The notes below the pieces were generated by a model. It was not told where the DNA came from, ran no database searches, and saw only the letters and a list, made by a program, of their open reading frames with translations. From the NCBI GenBank assembly GCA_004557035.1, contig SFFB01000009.1, positions 85,436 through 149,435 of the forward strand: a DNA stretch of 64,000 bases. The letters are read 5' to 3'. Origin of the DNA: Bacteroidales bacterium (GTDB taxonomy: Bacteria; Bacteroidota; Bacteroidia; Bacteroidales; Bacteroidaceae). Shown piece by piece: positions 1-8,216 of this stretch (its first letter is position 1; each line of letters starts with the position of its first letter). A program made the translations under genes and the position numbers.

Positions 1-2
1 TG

Positions 3-320
3 GAGCATTTTGCCATAACCCCTTCACTGCGCTCGGCCGGTATTGGCGGCGTGGCCTTGGATAAGTTCTTGAGTGAGCGAAAGGGAAATATTGTGCTCGA
101 GGTGGAACCTCCCACCGACGAAATGCCGCGACGTCGGATTGGATTTTATCAACGTCACGGCTTCACGCTTTGGGCTCTCCCCTATCGCCAACCGCCCTAC
201 CGCAGAGGCGGCGAGTGGCTCGAACTGTGTCTGATGGGTACCACGGCAGAACCCACGCCGGAGGCCTCGAACCGCTTGGTGCAGGCCTTGCATCGGTTGG
301 TGTATGGGGTGGAAGATTAA
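3..320 (+). CDS. GNAT family N-acetyltransferase, C-terminal part (5' end cut by window)
   Basis: This is the C-terminal half of a GCN5-related N-acetyltransferase, which would move an acetyl group from acetyl-CoA to an unknown amine. The frame is open from base 3 and begins inside the domain. It contains SLRSAGIGG, which matches the acetyl-CoA pyrophosphate-binding R/Q-x-x-G-x-G/A motif. About 45 residues later comes IGFYQRHGF, the typical C-terminal GNAT signature (FYxxxGF). A GTG at 51 lies after the CoA motif, so it is not the real start. About 105 residues are visible, so some 60-80 are missing upstream. The substrate cannot be inferred. Family assignment is firm. Confidence 0.75.
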   Translation, partial: EHFAITPSLRSAGIGGVALDKFLSERKGNIVLEVEPPTDEMPRRRIGFYQRHGFTLWALPYRQPPYRRGGEWLELCLMGTTAEPTPEASNRLVQALHRLVYGVED

Positions 321-431
321 GAAGAAATCTGATTGATATTTTTAAGATAACGACAATGAGCGACATGGCGTGTCCATGCCGCTCATTTGATATGAAAACC
401 AATCTTCTGTTTCGTTTCTCAAAACCGACGG

Positions 432-1106
432 TCAGTTATTCTCTTCCATGGCCTTCGTGAGCTGTTCCATCACGCGCTTGTATTCGGTCTGCGTGATGTC
501 GACTTTGCCCAGACACTTCGACTGAGGATGGCGGGCTTTGTAGGCATTGCGCACCATCTCGTGGGTCACGACGTTGGCCAACGGGATTTGGTATTGTCGC
601 ATGATGGGCAGCAGATAGTCAATGGCACTGGCAATCTGGTCGTCGGTGAGCGGCGCCTCGAGCGTGTTGCCCTGAAACTCAATGCCTATGGTGAAGTTGT
701 TACAACCGTCGCGGCCGCCCAGTGTGGACGGTCCGGCGTGGTAGGTGACCACCGTGGGCTGACACATGACGTAGCGCGTGCCGTCTGTGTCGATGACCAC
801 GTGAGTGCCCACTTTGCGTTTGCCGTCTGTGAGCACCTCGAGCGAGCGCTCCACGGTGGGTTCGGCAGTGTGATGGAGAATGACGCCTTTCACCTCGTTC
901 ACCCTCTCTCGGTTGTAGTTCGGCGTGGGATAGTCGATTTCTTGATATGTCTTTCGTTCAGTCGGTTGCGGTTTCACGCTGTCGGTGGAATGGACGGAAG
1001 CCACGCCGGCAAGATGTGTGGACTTAGACTCAGCCGTGCGGTCGTTGGCACAAGCCGTCAGGGCGATGGTGAGAGAAGCGCAGAAGGCAAAATAACGTAT
1101 GGTCAT
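432..1106 (-). CDS. Lipoprotein N-acetylmuramoyl-L-alanine amidase (amidase_2/PGRP-like)
   Basis: A zinc amidase expected to cut the bond between N-acetylmuramic acid and L-alanine in peptidoglycan or its turnover fragments. I start at the ATG at 1106, not the in-frame upstream ATG at 1196. From 1106 the protein opens with MTIRYFAFCA and reaches a lipobox LTAC with Cys19, so it should be a 224-residue lipoprotein. The amidase domain runs from about residue 70: VILHHTAEPT carries the first zinc histidine, THVVIDTDGT follows, then NNFTIGIEFQGN, THEMV, and a C-terminal ARHPQSKCLGKVDIT where AmpD-type enzymes carry H...K.D. It stands alone on its strand, with a repeat-filled spacer upstream. Family is firm; exact substrate is inferred. 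Confidence 0.8.
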   Translation of the reverse strand: MTIRYFAFCASLTIALTACANDRTAESKSTHLAGVASVHSTDSVKPQPTERKTYQEIDYPTPNYNRERVNEVKGVILHHTAEPTVERSLEVLTDGKRKVGTHVVIDTDGTRYVMCQPTVVTYHAGPSTLGGRDGCNNFTIGIEFQGNTLEAPLTDDQIASAIDYLLPIMRQYQIPLANVVTHEMVRNAYKARHPQSKCLGKVDITQTEYKRVMEQLTKAMEENN

Positions 1107-1620
1107 AAGCGCAGGTATCTGATGAATAAAGGATAATGAAAGAGAATGTGTAGGGCAACGGACATAGGAGCATCGACAATGCTCATTCGTCACCACACAA
1201 AGTTATAAAAAAATTGGATAGGCCGGATGGCTCGAGACGTCTCGTTTTGTCTTTTGGTTTGCTGCGGCAGAAGACTTATCTTCGTACAAAGAGGAAGAAG
1301 GTGGTGGCTTAGCGGCCACTTTTTTTGTGGTTGAAGGCTTTACGGGCATAAGGACAGTTTTTTCCGGCCTAAGGACAGGAATTTCTCGCCCTATTGCAGG
1401 AAAATTTCCGTCAAGGCAAAACAAAAAATTCCGCTTTTGAGTGGCCTTTGAAAGGCTCTGAGTGGCAGATAGACGGTTTATCATTCTGTGTGTCAACAGG
1501 ATAGCGATTTCGTTAACAAACAAAGAAAAACCATAACTCTATTTCAATAAAACCAATCAAAGAGGCTGTTTGTGGTTAAAGATATTGAAGCAGCGTCACG
1601 CAAGACCCGGAAACCTGTAC
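1107..1620. other. Intergenic spacer with a dispersed repeat module
   Basis: No convincing gene lies between the amidase start and the tRNA terminator. An open minus-strand frame at 1203-1523 has no RBS, no family features and overlaps the CATAAGGACAG repeat module, so I treat it as chance. The rest (about 1390-1620) is AT-rich and featureless to my eye. Confidence 0.5.
1304..1380 (+). repeat. Hairpin + CATAAGGACAG repeat module, copy 1
   Basis: GTGGC (1304-1308) pairs with GCCAC (1315-1319), followed by a T tract. After about 20 nt comes TTTACGGGCATAAGGACAG and a second unit CCTAAGGACAG. No plus-strand gene lies upstream that would need a terminator here. Five further copies occur in the window at about 19806, 28265, 33501, 44848 and 50211. 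Confidence 0.7.
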
Positions 1621-1670
1621 AAACAAAAAGGAAGACATCTTAGCCAGTTGCCTGACTTGTGATGTCTTCC
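1621..1670 (-). terminator. Rho-independent terminator of tRNA-Pro
   Basis: Read on the minus strand, GGAAGACATC (1670-1661) pairs perfectly with GATGTCTTCC (1639-1630) and is followed by TTTTTGTTT. It lies 8 bases past the tRNA 3' end, so it is the transcript terminator of that tRNA. Confidence 0.9.
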
Positions 1671-1677
1671 TTACCAG

Positions 1678-1752
1678 TCGGGGTGACTGGATTCGAACCA
1701 GCGACCACACGCCCCCCAGACGCGTACTCTAACCGGGCTGAGCTACACCCCG
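1678..1752 (-). tRNA. tRNA-Pro (anticodon GGG)
   Basis: The minus strand folds into a 75-nt cloverleaf. The acceptor CGGGGTG pairs with CACCCCG, followed by discriminator A. The D arm is GCTC/GAGT. The anticodon stem is CGCGT/GCGTG around loop CTGGGGG, giving anticodon GGG with G37. The T arm is GCTGG-TTCGAAT-CCAGT. It reads proline codons CCC/CCU. The CCA end is not encoded. A strong terminator follows. Confidence 0.95.
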
Positions 1753-1984
1753 AAAGGTGCTTCACAAAAAGCTTGGCAGAAGGTTCTGCGTTACTTCCGT
1801 TTAGCGAGTGCAAAAGTAGCACATTTTTCTCAAACACCAAACAAATCGCGTGATTTTTTTGAAAAATCTCCGTTTTGCCTCATTTTTTCCCTTCAAATGC
1901 AGGTGGGACGGCCGCAAGTCTGTAACTTAGCGTAGAGTTTGCCGCGCAAACACGGCAACTCGCCATACCTTTAATAATAATATT

Positions 1985-2872
1985 ATGGAACACATATCCA
2001 ACGACATCCTCTCTCTGTCCATCAGCCCCAAAGGCGCAGAGATGCAAAGCCTGAAACTGAAGCGGTCGGAGCGCGAACTGCTCTGGCAAGGCGACGAGGC
2101 GTTTTGGCACGGACGGTCGCCCATTCTCTTCCCGGCAGTGGGCGGCGCGTGGAACAAGACGTGGCACATTGGTGGCCGGGCTTACACGATGCCCAAGCAC
2201 GGGTTTATGAGAGAAAAGACCTGGCAGGCCGAGAAGCTTTCGCCGCAAAGCGTTATGTTCAGTTATGACGACAAAGGCGAAGACCGCGCAGCTTTTCCTT
2301 GGGCTTATGCCATGAGGGTGACGTATGCGCTCGAACAAAACACCGTGCGCGTGACGCTGCGCGTGGAAAACCATAGCGAGGAAACCATGTATTTCCAGAT
2401 GGGCGGCCATCCCGGATTTGTCTTGCCCGACTTTGACGAAGACGAGCCCGTTTGTGGTTTTCTCAAACTCGAAGGTGAGCCGAAGTCGGTGCTTCGTGCG
2501 GCCGACCAGGGTTGCACGCTGCCTGAACGTTTCGCCTTCCCGATGGATGAAGAGGGCTTTGTGCCCCTCTCGAAAGAGACTTTCATCAACGAAGCCCTAA
2601 TTTTTGACGGAGGTCAGATTACGGGTGGCGTGATTTGTGACAAACAGAAGCGGCCCATCGTGCGTGTGCAATCCGGCGCTCCCGTATGGCTCTTCTGGTC
2701 GCCACAAGGACAGTACGCCCCATTTGTCTGCGCCGAACCATGGTATGGCCTCTGCGACCCCATTGGCTATGACGGCGACGTGGCCGGACGGCCCTACATC
2801 AACAGCCTCACGGCCGGCGGCGTGTGGGAAGGCGAATATATCATCGAAGTTCTCATTGACCCAAAACCATAA
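1985..2872 (+). CDS. Aldose 1-epimerase (galactose mutarotase-like) family protein
   Basis: A 295-residue cytoplasmic beta-sandwich protein of the aldose-1-epimerase/LacX-like family, which interconverts alpha and beta anomers of hexoses or hexose phosphates. The N-terminus ISPKGAEMQSLK fits the first strands, where these proteins begin with a GA-x-L motif. GRSPILFPAVG matches the conserved substrate-binding R-x-P-x-L-F-P motif, followed by MPKHGFMRE with the conserved His, and GGHPGFVLP with the second conserved His. PGF and the late CAEPWYGLCD with its acidic residue complete the pattern. No signal peptide is present. It is followed 19 nt later by pyrK and could share its transcript. The sugar substrate is not evident. 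Confidence 0.8.
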   Translation: MEHISNDILSLSISPKGAEMQSLKLKRSERELLWQGDEAFWHGRSPILFPAVGGAWNKTWHIGGRAYTMPKHGFMREKTWQAEKLSPQSVMFSYDDKGEDRAAFPWAYAMRVTYALEQNTVRVTLRVENHSEETMYFQMGGHPGFVLPDFDEDEPVCGFLKLEGEPKSVLRAADQGCTLPERFAFPMDEEGFVPLSKETFINEALIFDGGQITGGVICDKQKRPIVRVQSGAPVWLFWSPQGQYAPFVCAEPWYGLCDPIGYDGDVAGRPYINSLTAGGVWEGEYIIEVLIDPKP

Positions 2873-2891
2873 CATACACAGCATCTACAAT

Positions 2892-3674
2892 ATGTCTAAG
2901 CACGTTTCAGACCTCGTGGTGACGGCCGTCGAAAAACTTCGCGACGACTACGCGGTTATTCATCTGCACGACCCCGCCTCAACGCTTCCGGAGATCTTGC
3001 CAGGCCAGTTTGTCGAGGTCAGGGTGGACCATTCTCCCAACACCTTCCTGCGTCGCCCCATCAGCATCAACGAGGTCGACACCGAGAAGAACGAATTCAG
3101 CCTGCTGGTCCACGCCGTGGGCGAAGGCACCAAAGCCATGGTGGCCCTCAAAGCCGGCGACACGCTCAACTGCCTCTATCCGCTTGGCCACGGCTTCACC
3201 ATCCCCGAAGGCACGGGCCGGCGCCTGTTGCTCTGCGGCGGCGGTGTGGGTACGGCTCCCCTACTATATTACGGCCGTCGGTTGAAAGAAGTCGGCCATG
3301 AACCCACCTTTTTGCTTGGCGGACGTTCTGCGCGCGACCTGCTGCAACTCGAACAGTTTGAGCAATACGGCCGCGTGTGCTGCACCACCGAAGACGGCAC
3401 CTATGGCGAGCGCGGGAGAGTGACCGACCACAGCGTGTTGACCACACAGACTTTCGACGCCGTAGCCACCTGCGGCCCGATGCCTATGATGCAGGCCGTG
3501 GCCCGTTGGGCTTCTTCACAAAACCTCCCGTGTGAGGCTTCGCTCGAAAATCTCATGGCCTGCGGTCTGGGAGCCTGTCTCTGCTGCGTAGTCAAAACCA
3601 TCGACAACCACAACATCTGCGTCTGCCAAGACGGACCTGTGTTTAACACCAAACAACTGCAATGGCAAAAGTAA
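2892..3674 (+). CDS. pyrK: Dihydroorotate dehydrogenase electron-transfer subunit PyrK
   Basis: The FAD and [2Fe-2S] subunit that carries electrons between NAD and the class 1B dihydroorotate dehydrogenase PyrD in pyrimidine synthesis. The ATG at 2892 gives 260 residues. LRRPISI fits the FAD-binding RxxS/T-type motif, LCGGGVGTAPLLYY is the NAD-binding glycine-rich loop, and TCGPMPMMQAV follows. The C-terminal cysteines CGLGACLCCVV and a later C-V-C supply the [2Fe-2S] cluster ligands. The 3' end overlaps pyrD by 13 nt, as expected for a stoichiometric PyrK-PyrD complex. An in-frame upstream extension from 2637 lies within the epimerase gene and is not real. Confidence 0.93.
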   Translation: MSKHVSDLVVTAVEKLRDDYAVIHLHDPASTLPEILPGQFVEVRVDHSPNTFLRRPISINEVDTEKNEFSLLVHAVGEGTKAMVALKAGDTLNCLYPLGHGFTIPEGTGRRLLLCGGGVGTAPLLYYGRRLKEVGHEPTFLLGGRSARDLLQLEQFEQYGRVCCTTEDGTYGERGRVTDHSVLTTQTFDAVATCGPMPMMQAVARWASSQNLPCEASLENLMACGLGACLCCVVKTIDNHNICVCQDGPVFNTKQLQWQK

Positions 3675-4573
3675 ACGTCAACATAGGCGACGGGCTGCAT
3701 CTAAAAAATCCCGTCCTCACAGCCTCGGGCACCTTTGGTTATGGCCTGGAGTTTGCCGACCTCATCGACCTGGGCCAGCTCGGCGGCATCATCGTGAAAG
3801 GCACCACCCTGCATCCACGCGAAGGCAACGACTATCCACGCATGACCGAGACCCCAATGGGTATGCTCAACTGCGTGGGCCTTCAAAACAAAGGCGCAGC
3901 CTATTTCTGCTCAGAGATTTATCCGAAAATCAAAGACCTCGACACCAACGTACTGGTGAACGTCTCGGGGTCGTCGCCCGAAGACTATGCCGAGTGTGCA
4001 GCCATGATGGGCGAATTGGACCACATCCCCGCCATCGAGCTCAACATCTCGTGCCCCAATGTGAAAGACGGCGGTATGGCTTTCGGTGTGACCTGTGAGG
4101 GAGCGGCATCGGTGGTGAAGGCTGTGCGCAAGGCCTACAACAAGACTCTGATTGTCAAACTCTCGCCCAACGTCACCGACATTGCCTCCATTGCCCGCGC
4201 CGTGGAAGATGAAGGTGCCGATACCGTTTCGCTCATCAACACCCTGATGGGTATGCACATTGACATCCGTCGGCGCCGCTCGGTATTGAGCATTGGCACC
4301 GGCGGTCTGAGCGGTCCGGCCGTGCGTCCGGTGGCTGTTCGCATGGTGTGGCAAGTGGCCCGTGCCGTCAAAATCCCCGTCATCGGACTGGGCGGGATCA
4401 TGACGGCCGAAGACGCAATCGAGTTTCTCATGGCCGGTGCCACCGCCATCGAGGTGGGCACAGCCAACTTCATAGACCCATGTGCATCGGTGAAAATCGC
4501 CGAAGGCATCAACCGCTGGCTCGACGAGCAAGGTGTGGCCGACGTCCACGACATCATCGGCGCCGCTCAATAA
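3662..4573 (+). CDS. pyrD: Dihydroorotate dehydrogenase, class 1B catalytic subunit PyrD
   Basis: An FMN enzyme that oxidises dihydroorotate to orotate in the fourth step of UMP synthesis. It has 303 residues, normal for class 1B. LTASGTFGYG is the usual N-terminal FMN motif, LNISCPNVKDGG is the DHODH signature, IVKLSPNVTDI follows, then LGGIMTAEDAIEFLMAGA binds the FMN phosphate near the C-terminus. The class 1 catalytic base region ELNISCPN agrees with a cysteine-based enzyme. Its start lies inside pyrK, which argues for translational coupling. A hairpin follows at 4595. Confidence 0.95.
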   Translation: MAKVNVNIGDGLHLKNPVLTASGTFGYGLEFADLIDLGQLGGIIVKGTTLHPREGNDYPRMTETPMGMLNCVGLQNKGAAYFCSEIYPKIKDLDTNVLVNVSGSSPEDYAECAAMMGELDHIPAIELNISCPNVKDGGMAFGVTCEGAASVVKAVRKAYNKTLIVKLSPNVTDIASIARAVEDEGADTVSLINTLMGMHIDIRRRRSVLSIGTGGLSGPAVRPVAVRMVWQVARAVKIPVIGLGGIMTAEDAIEFLMAGATAIEVGTANFIDPCASVKIAEGINRWLDEQGVADVHDIIGAAQ

Positions 4574-4594
4574 TCCTCCCCACCCTTACCTGCC

Positions 4595-4683
4595 GTGACT
4601 GAAAGCCAGTCCGTCTTTCAGTCACAGCATCTCTTTATTTTCCAATTACTTACAAGCGCGTGACTGGGTGATTGGGAAAAAGG
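4595..4683 (+). repeat. GTGACTGAA hairpin + GTGATTGGG element, copy 1; possible pyrD terminator
   Basis: GTGACTGAAAG (4595-4605) and CTTTCAGTCAC (4615-4625) form a perfect 11-bp stem followed by AGCATCTCTTTATTTT, so it may also end the pyrK-pyrD transcript. About 30 nt on comes GCGTGACTGGGTGATTGGG and then AAAAAGG. Related elements lie at 12811-12907 (inverted) and 28525-28613. The rest of the spacer up to 4816 shows nothing else. Confidence 0.75.
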
Positions 4684-4816
4684 TAAACATTTGGGTAGAG
4701 AGAGACGGACAATAGGATAATGATGACAATTTAAACGTCACCTCTCGCCGACAATCATCAATATGAGATTGAAAGACTAAGAGCCTCTTAGACTTTTCAT
4801 CACACCACATCAGAAT

Positions 4817-5566
4817 ATGATTACACAACACGAGGCCGTAGTGGCAGCCATTGAACAGCTGGGCGGCATTGCCCCACTGGGCGAGATATACCAATTGGCA
4901 TTGCGCAACCCGGACTGCAAATGGGGCACAAAGACGCCACAGGCTTCGATCAGGCGCATCGTGCGGCACACCAAAGGAATATTTGTTGTGCGCAAAGGGC
5001 TTTATGCGCTTGAGAGCCATCGCCGCCAGCTGGCCTCTAACGGCATTGTGGAAACGACGGCACAAAATGCTGACTCGAAAGAGGTGCAACAATTCACCCA
5101 CTATTACTATCAAGGCTTGCTGCTTAAGGTGGGCGAGTTGAAACACTTCGACACATTTGTACCCAACCAAGACAAAAACAAACGTTTCCTTCAGGAGAAA
5201 ACGCTCGGCGAACTCAAGACGTTGAAAGACATTCCTCCCTTCAGTTATCCGCACCTCGTAGCCCGGTCGAGTACCATTGACGTCATTTGGTTTAATGAGC
5301 GGCAAATGCCCCACTCGTTCTTTGAAGTGGAACACTCTACAGACATACAAAATTCACTCCTTAAATTTTGCGACCTACAAGATTTCTATGCCAGAATGGT
5401 CATCGTGGCAGACGAATACCGTAAGGAAGAATTCAAGAAGAAACTCGCCGAGGCTGCCTTTAGGGATTTGCGCCGGATGTCGCGCGTATCTTTTCTTTCT
5501 TACGACGAACTCAGCCGACAATACGAAAACGCCATCATCGACGCTGAACGGCATTTTATTTTGTAA
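4817..5566 (+). CDS. Winged-helix protein with PD-(D/E)XK nuclease-like C-terminal domain
   Basis: A 249-residue soluble protein of no recognised family name. The first ~70 residues look like a winged helix: an early helix EAVVAAIEQLGG, a second GEIYQLAL, a recognition-helix candidate PQASIRRIVRHT, and the wing GIFVVRKGLYAL. The C-terminal half contains IDVIW (Asp155) followed 15 residues later by FEVEHST (Glu170, Glu172). This resembles the D-x(n)-E-x-K core of PD-(D/E)XK nucleases with the lysine replaced or shifted. A helix DIQNSLLKFCDLQDFYARMVIVADE follows in the usual place. No methyltransferase or partner gene is next to it. It could be a solitary restriction-like or DNA-repair factor. 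DNA-related function is an inference. Confidence 0.55.
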   Translation: MITQHEAVVAAIEQLGGIAPLGEIYQLALRNPDCKWGTKTPQASIRRIVRHTKGIFVVRKGLYALESHRRQLASNGIVETTAQNADSKEVQQFTHYYYQGLLLKVGELKHFDTFVPNQDKNKRFLQEKTLGELKTLKDIPPFSYPHLVARSSTIDVIWFNERQMPHSFFEVEHSTDIQNSLLKFCDLQDFYARMVIVADEYRKEEFKKKLAEAAFRDLRRMSRVSFLSYDELSRQYENAIIDAERHFIL

Positions 5567-5592
5567 ATTATTAGATTGGGCGTGTCGGCTAC

Positions 5593-6049
5593 TCACTCAT
5601 AAATATCTTCGGCGTAGAGAATGGCGAGGCTTTCTTGGTCGTTCACGCCATCGCGCGAGAGTCGTTTGGCTTGATGAGAGATGACTTTTTCAAAAAGATT
5701 GCGCACGTAGCGGGCATTGCCGAAATCCTTTCCCGATTTGCCAGGCGTTCGGCCAGAAGCGTGTCGAGCGCCTTTTGGGCTTCGTCAGATAGGCGTCAGT
5801 TTGACCAAGTGTGATTTGTTGTCAAATTTGCTTTCATCAAAGTCTTCTTCGTCATCGTCATCGTCGTCATAATCATCATCGCCAAAATCGTAATCGTCCT
5901 TGTCTGAGTTGCCGAAAAGATCAAGATCGTCATCGTCTTCTTCATCATAGTCCTCCTCATCATCTTCGTCATCCCACAAGTAGTTTGTAAAACAAAACGC
6001 CCAATGTGGATAGCCAAAAGAGTGAAATAAGGAAGTATAAGGTTTTCAT
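5593..6049 (-). pseudogene. Frameshifted remnant: membrane-anchored acidic segment joined to AAA+ ATPase C-terminus
   Basis: Several frames on the minus strand must be joined to read one sequence. From an ATG at 6049 comes a hydrophobic peptide MKTLYFLISLFWLSTLGVL, then a stop near 5975. In the next frame follows a very Asp/Glu-rich stretch of about 50 residues ending KSHLVKLTPI (stop at 5785). In a third frame is LSDEAQKALDTLLAERL, and after a further shift near 5745, GKDFGNARYVRNLFEKVI and a C-terminal tail ending LAILYAEDIYE (stop 5593). GNARYVRNLFE is a hallmark of the C-terminal helical lid of CbbX/SpoVK-type AAA+ ATPases. The Walker motifs are absent. I read it as a decayed gene; the N-terminal link between the acidic part and the ATPase part is less certain. 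Confidence 0.6.
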
Positions 6050-6149
6050 TTAAAAGAAGATAAACAGACCAAATATCGGCACTCAACTTCTGCCCGTGTT
6101 CAAATTGACTGCAATTTTGTCAAATCTGCCAAGATGGGGTATATAATAT

Positions 6150-6198
6150 ATAAAAATAAAGAAGGCCGACACGATGATGTCTCACCGGAACGGCCTTC
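6150..6198 (-). terminator. Terminator after ilvC
   Basis: On the minus strand GAAGGCC (6198-6192) and GGCCTTC (6167-6161) pair around a 24-nt loop and are followed by TTTATTTTTATA. It lies about 25 nt past the ilvC stop codon and ends the ilv operon. Confidence 0.8.
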
Positions 6199-6222
6199 TA
6201 TTATTAAAAAAGGAATTACTGA

Positions 6223-7266
6223 TTAGTTGTTTTCGGGACGGAGGGTGCGAACGGTTTCGCCTGCACGCCACATCTCGCTTTCGCGCAGAGCCTTGAGTTC
6301 GGCTTCGAGTTTGACGCGATAGTCGGGCTTAGAGTTGCTGTCGATGGAGATTTGGGCTTCGTTGCCGGTCACTACGCTCTGATAGAGTTTTTCCATGACG
6401 GGCTTGATGGCATCGTGGAACGGACCCATCCAATCGAGGGCACCACGCTGAGCGGTGGTTGAGCAGTTGGCATACATCCAGTCCATACCATTCTTGCCTA
6501 CCATGGGCAGGAGTGACTGAGTGAACTCTTCGACGGTTTCGTTGAAGGCTTCTGAGGGCGTGTGGCCGTGCTCACGCAGGGTTTCGTATTGGGCAAGGAA
6601 AAGGCCCTGAACGGCTCCCATGAGCGAACCGCGCTCACCGGTGAGGTCGCTGGTGGCTTCACGCTTGAAGGTGGTCTCAAAGAGATAGCCGGAACCTACA
6701 CCAACGCCGATAGCCAGCGCTTTCTCGAGGGCTTTGCCTGAGTGGTCTTGATAGACGGCGTATGAAGAGTTGAGGCCGCGGCCTTCGAGGAACATAGTGC
6801 GGAGTGAGGTACCAGAGCCCTTGGGAGCCACCATGATGACGTCAATGTCGGCAGGGGGAACCACGCCGGTGCGGTCGCTCCAGTTGATGGCGAAACCGTG
6901 AGAGAAATACAGGGTTTTGCCGGCTGTGAGATGGGGTTTGATGGTGGGCCAAAGCTGCATCTGGGCTGCATCAGAGAGGAGCATGCAGACGATGGTGCCA
7001 CGCTCGGCGGCTTCTTCGAGACTGAAGAGGGTTTCGCCGGGTACCCAGCCGTCGGCTACGGCCTTATCGAAAGTTTTGCCTTGACGCTGACCAACGATGA
7101 CGTTGAAACCATTGTCGCGGAGGTTGCAAGCTTGGCCGGGACCTTGAACGCCATAGCCCAAGACGGCGATGGTTTCGTTTTTCAAGACTTCACGTGCTTT
7201 TTCGAGGGGAAATTCCTCACGGGTCATCACTTCTTCGACGACGCCGCCAAAATTCATTTTTGCCAT
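6223..7266 (-). CDS. ilvC: Ketol-acid reductoisomerase
   Basis: An NADPH- and Mg-dependent enzyme that isomerises and reduces acetolactate or acetohydroxybutyrate, the second step of valine, leucine and isoleucine synthesis. It has 347 residues, in the class I (short) range. LGYGVQGPGQACNLRDNG is the dinucleotide-binding loop. VMVAPKGSGTSLRTMFLEGRG holds the conserved KG/P segment before the helical domain, and LTGERGSLMGAVQG plus ETVEEFTQS carry the metal-binding acidic residues. It is the last gene of the ilv operon, 50 nt behind the thioesterase gene, and a terminator follows. Confidence 0.96.
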   Translation of the reverse strand: MAKMNFGGVVEEVMTREEFPLEKAREVLKNETIAVLGYGVQGPGQACNLRDNGFNVIVGQRQGKTFDKAVADGWVPGETLFSLEEAAERGTIVCMLLSDAAQMQLWPTIKPHLTAGKTLYFSHGFAINWSDRTGVVPPADIDVIMVAPKGSGTSLRTMFLEGRGLNSSYAVYQDHSGKALEKALAIGVGVGSGYLFETTFKREATSDLTGERGSLMGAVQGLFLAQYETLREHGHTPSEAFNETVEEFTQSLLPMVGKNGMDWMYANCSTTAQRGALDWMGPFHDAIKPVMEKLYQSVVTGNEAQISIDSNSKPDYRVKLEAELKALRESEMWRAGETVRTLRPENN

Positions 7267-7316
7267 TTTTGTTTTTTAGTTTTAATGGTTGGTTTTATGT
7301 TTTGTTGTTGATTTCC

Positions 7317-8093
7317 TTACAAAGGTTTCCACACGATTGCTGCTTTAAAGACAGGCAGTCCGTCGTGTTGGCGTCTGATTTCGACGAGATGGGTGGTTTC
7401 GTCGGCAGGCGTCATATAGTATAATAAGGTATCGCCGGCATAGGCTTCGGCCGTATAAAGGGCTTCAATGCGGGCGGGGTGATGGGTGTTAAAACGGTCT
7501 ACGGGGAAGAGATCGAGGGCGGTCTCAATGTAGCGTATAGAATTGACGTGGCCGTTGATGTCAAGGTCGCTATAGCCTGCCTGATAGGTTTTGATGGGTT
7601 CGGCCTCTTTGAGCCGCACTCGGCGTGCCGTGCCGATGGAGGTATCTTTGTCGAGGGTTATATCGGCAAAACTGCCTTCGGGCAGGTTTTCGAGATCGAG
7701 CGATGTGCGCGAGTCGAGATCGATGAGGGCCCATGTGGACGAGGCAAAGCCATAGTTGAAACCGTCGGGAGAGGTGATGGCAAACTGGCGGTCGGTGAAC
7801 TGGCGAAACACACGCGACACCCACGTCTCAATCGTGTAAGCCTCGCCTGTGCGCGGCATACGCTCCAAGTCTATCACCAAGCGCGAAAGCACCCACACAT
7901 GGCGATGACGCATCATGTCGGCAAAACCAAAGCCACGCCGACCGGCGTGGAGACTGGCACAACGCAAGAGCTGATTGCCAAAAAATTTCCACGACAGACT
8001 GCCGGCACAATCTTCGCTAAAAGGCTCGACGACGAAACTGAAAGCATCGCCGCGAGCGTCGCCACCAAGAAAGGTGTAGGGTTGGTTTGTCAT
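7317..8093 (-). CDS. Acyl-ACP thioesterase (FatA/FatB-like)
   Basis: A 258-residue double-hotdog protein expected to release fatty acids from acyl carrier protein. RHRHVWVLSRLVIDLERMP, then ETWVSRVFRQFTDRQFAI and STWALIDLDSR follow the N-terminal hotdog of bacterial acyl-ACP thioesterases. In the second hotdog, SDLDINGHVNSIRYIE holds the conserved D-x-N-x-H-x-N catalytic stretch. No signal peptide is seen. It sits between ilvN and ilvC on the same strand, so it is probably co-transcribed with branched-chain amino-acid genes. That could link it to branched acyl chains built from the same 2-keto acids, which is an inference. Activity is inferred from family. Confidence 0.85.
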   Translation of the reverse strand: MTNQPYTFLGGDARGDAFSFVVEPFSEDCAGSLSWKFFGNQLLRCASLHAGRRGFGFADMMRHRHVWVLSRLVIDLERMPRTGEAYTIETWVSRVFRQFTDRQFAITSPDGFNYGFASSTWALIDLDSRTSLDLENLPEGSFADITLDKDTSIGTARRVRLKEAEPIKTYQAGYSDLDINGHVNSIRYIETALDLFPVDRFNTHHPARIEALYTAEAYAGDTLLYYMTPADETTHLVEIRRQHDGLPVFKAAIVWKPL

Positions 8094-8097
8094 AACG

Positions 8098-8216
8098 CGA
8101 TTGTATAGAGTTTTAAGAGACTAAGAGTCTAAAAGACTAAGAGATTGAGCGGCCAAGCCACTTTTTGACTCTTTGACTTTTTGTCTCTTTGACTTTTTGA
8201 CTTTCTTTGTCTAAAC
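8098..8216. repeat. GACTAAAAG/GTCTTTTTG simple-repeat spacer
   Basis: The gap between ilvN and the thioesterase gene is made of AGACTAAGAGTCTAAAAG units, then GAGCGGCCAAGCCAC, then CTTTTTGACTCTTTGAC units of roughly inverse sequence. The same arrangement recurs at about 13680, 30910-30960, 31290-31440 and 42440-42670. Confidence 0.7.

Noticed and set aside
1203..1523. Minus-strand open frame of ~106 codons
   Set aside because: It overlaps the CATAAGGACAG repeat module, has no RBS and no family features; chance frame in repeat DNA.
5785..5979. Very Asp/Glu-rich minus-strand frame as a stand-alone small gene
   Set aside because: It starts only with TTG, the hydrophobic start peptide lies in another frame, and an AAA+ fragment follows in a third. 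A decayed gene explains it better, though an acidic protein is not excluded.
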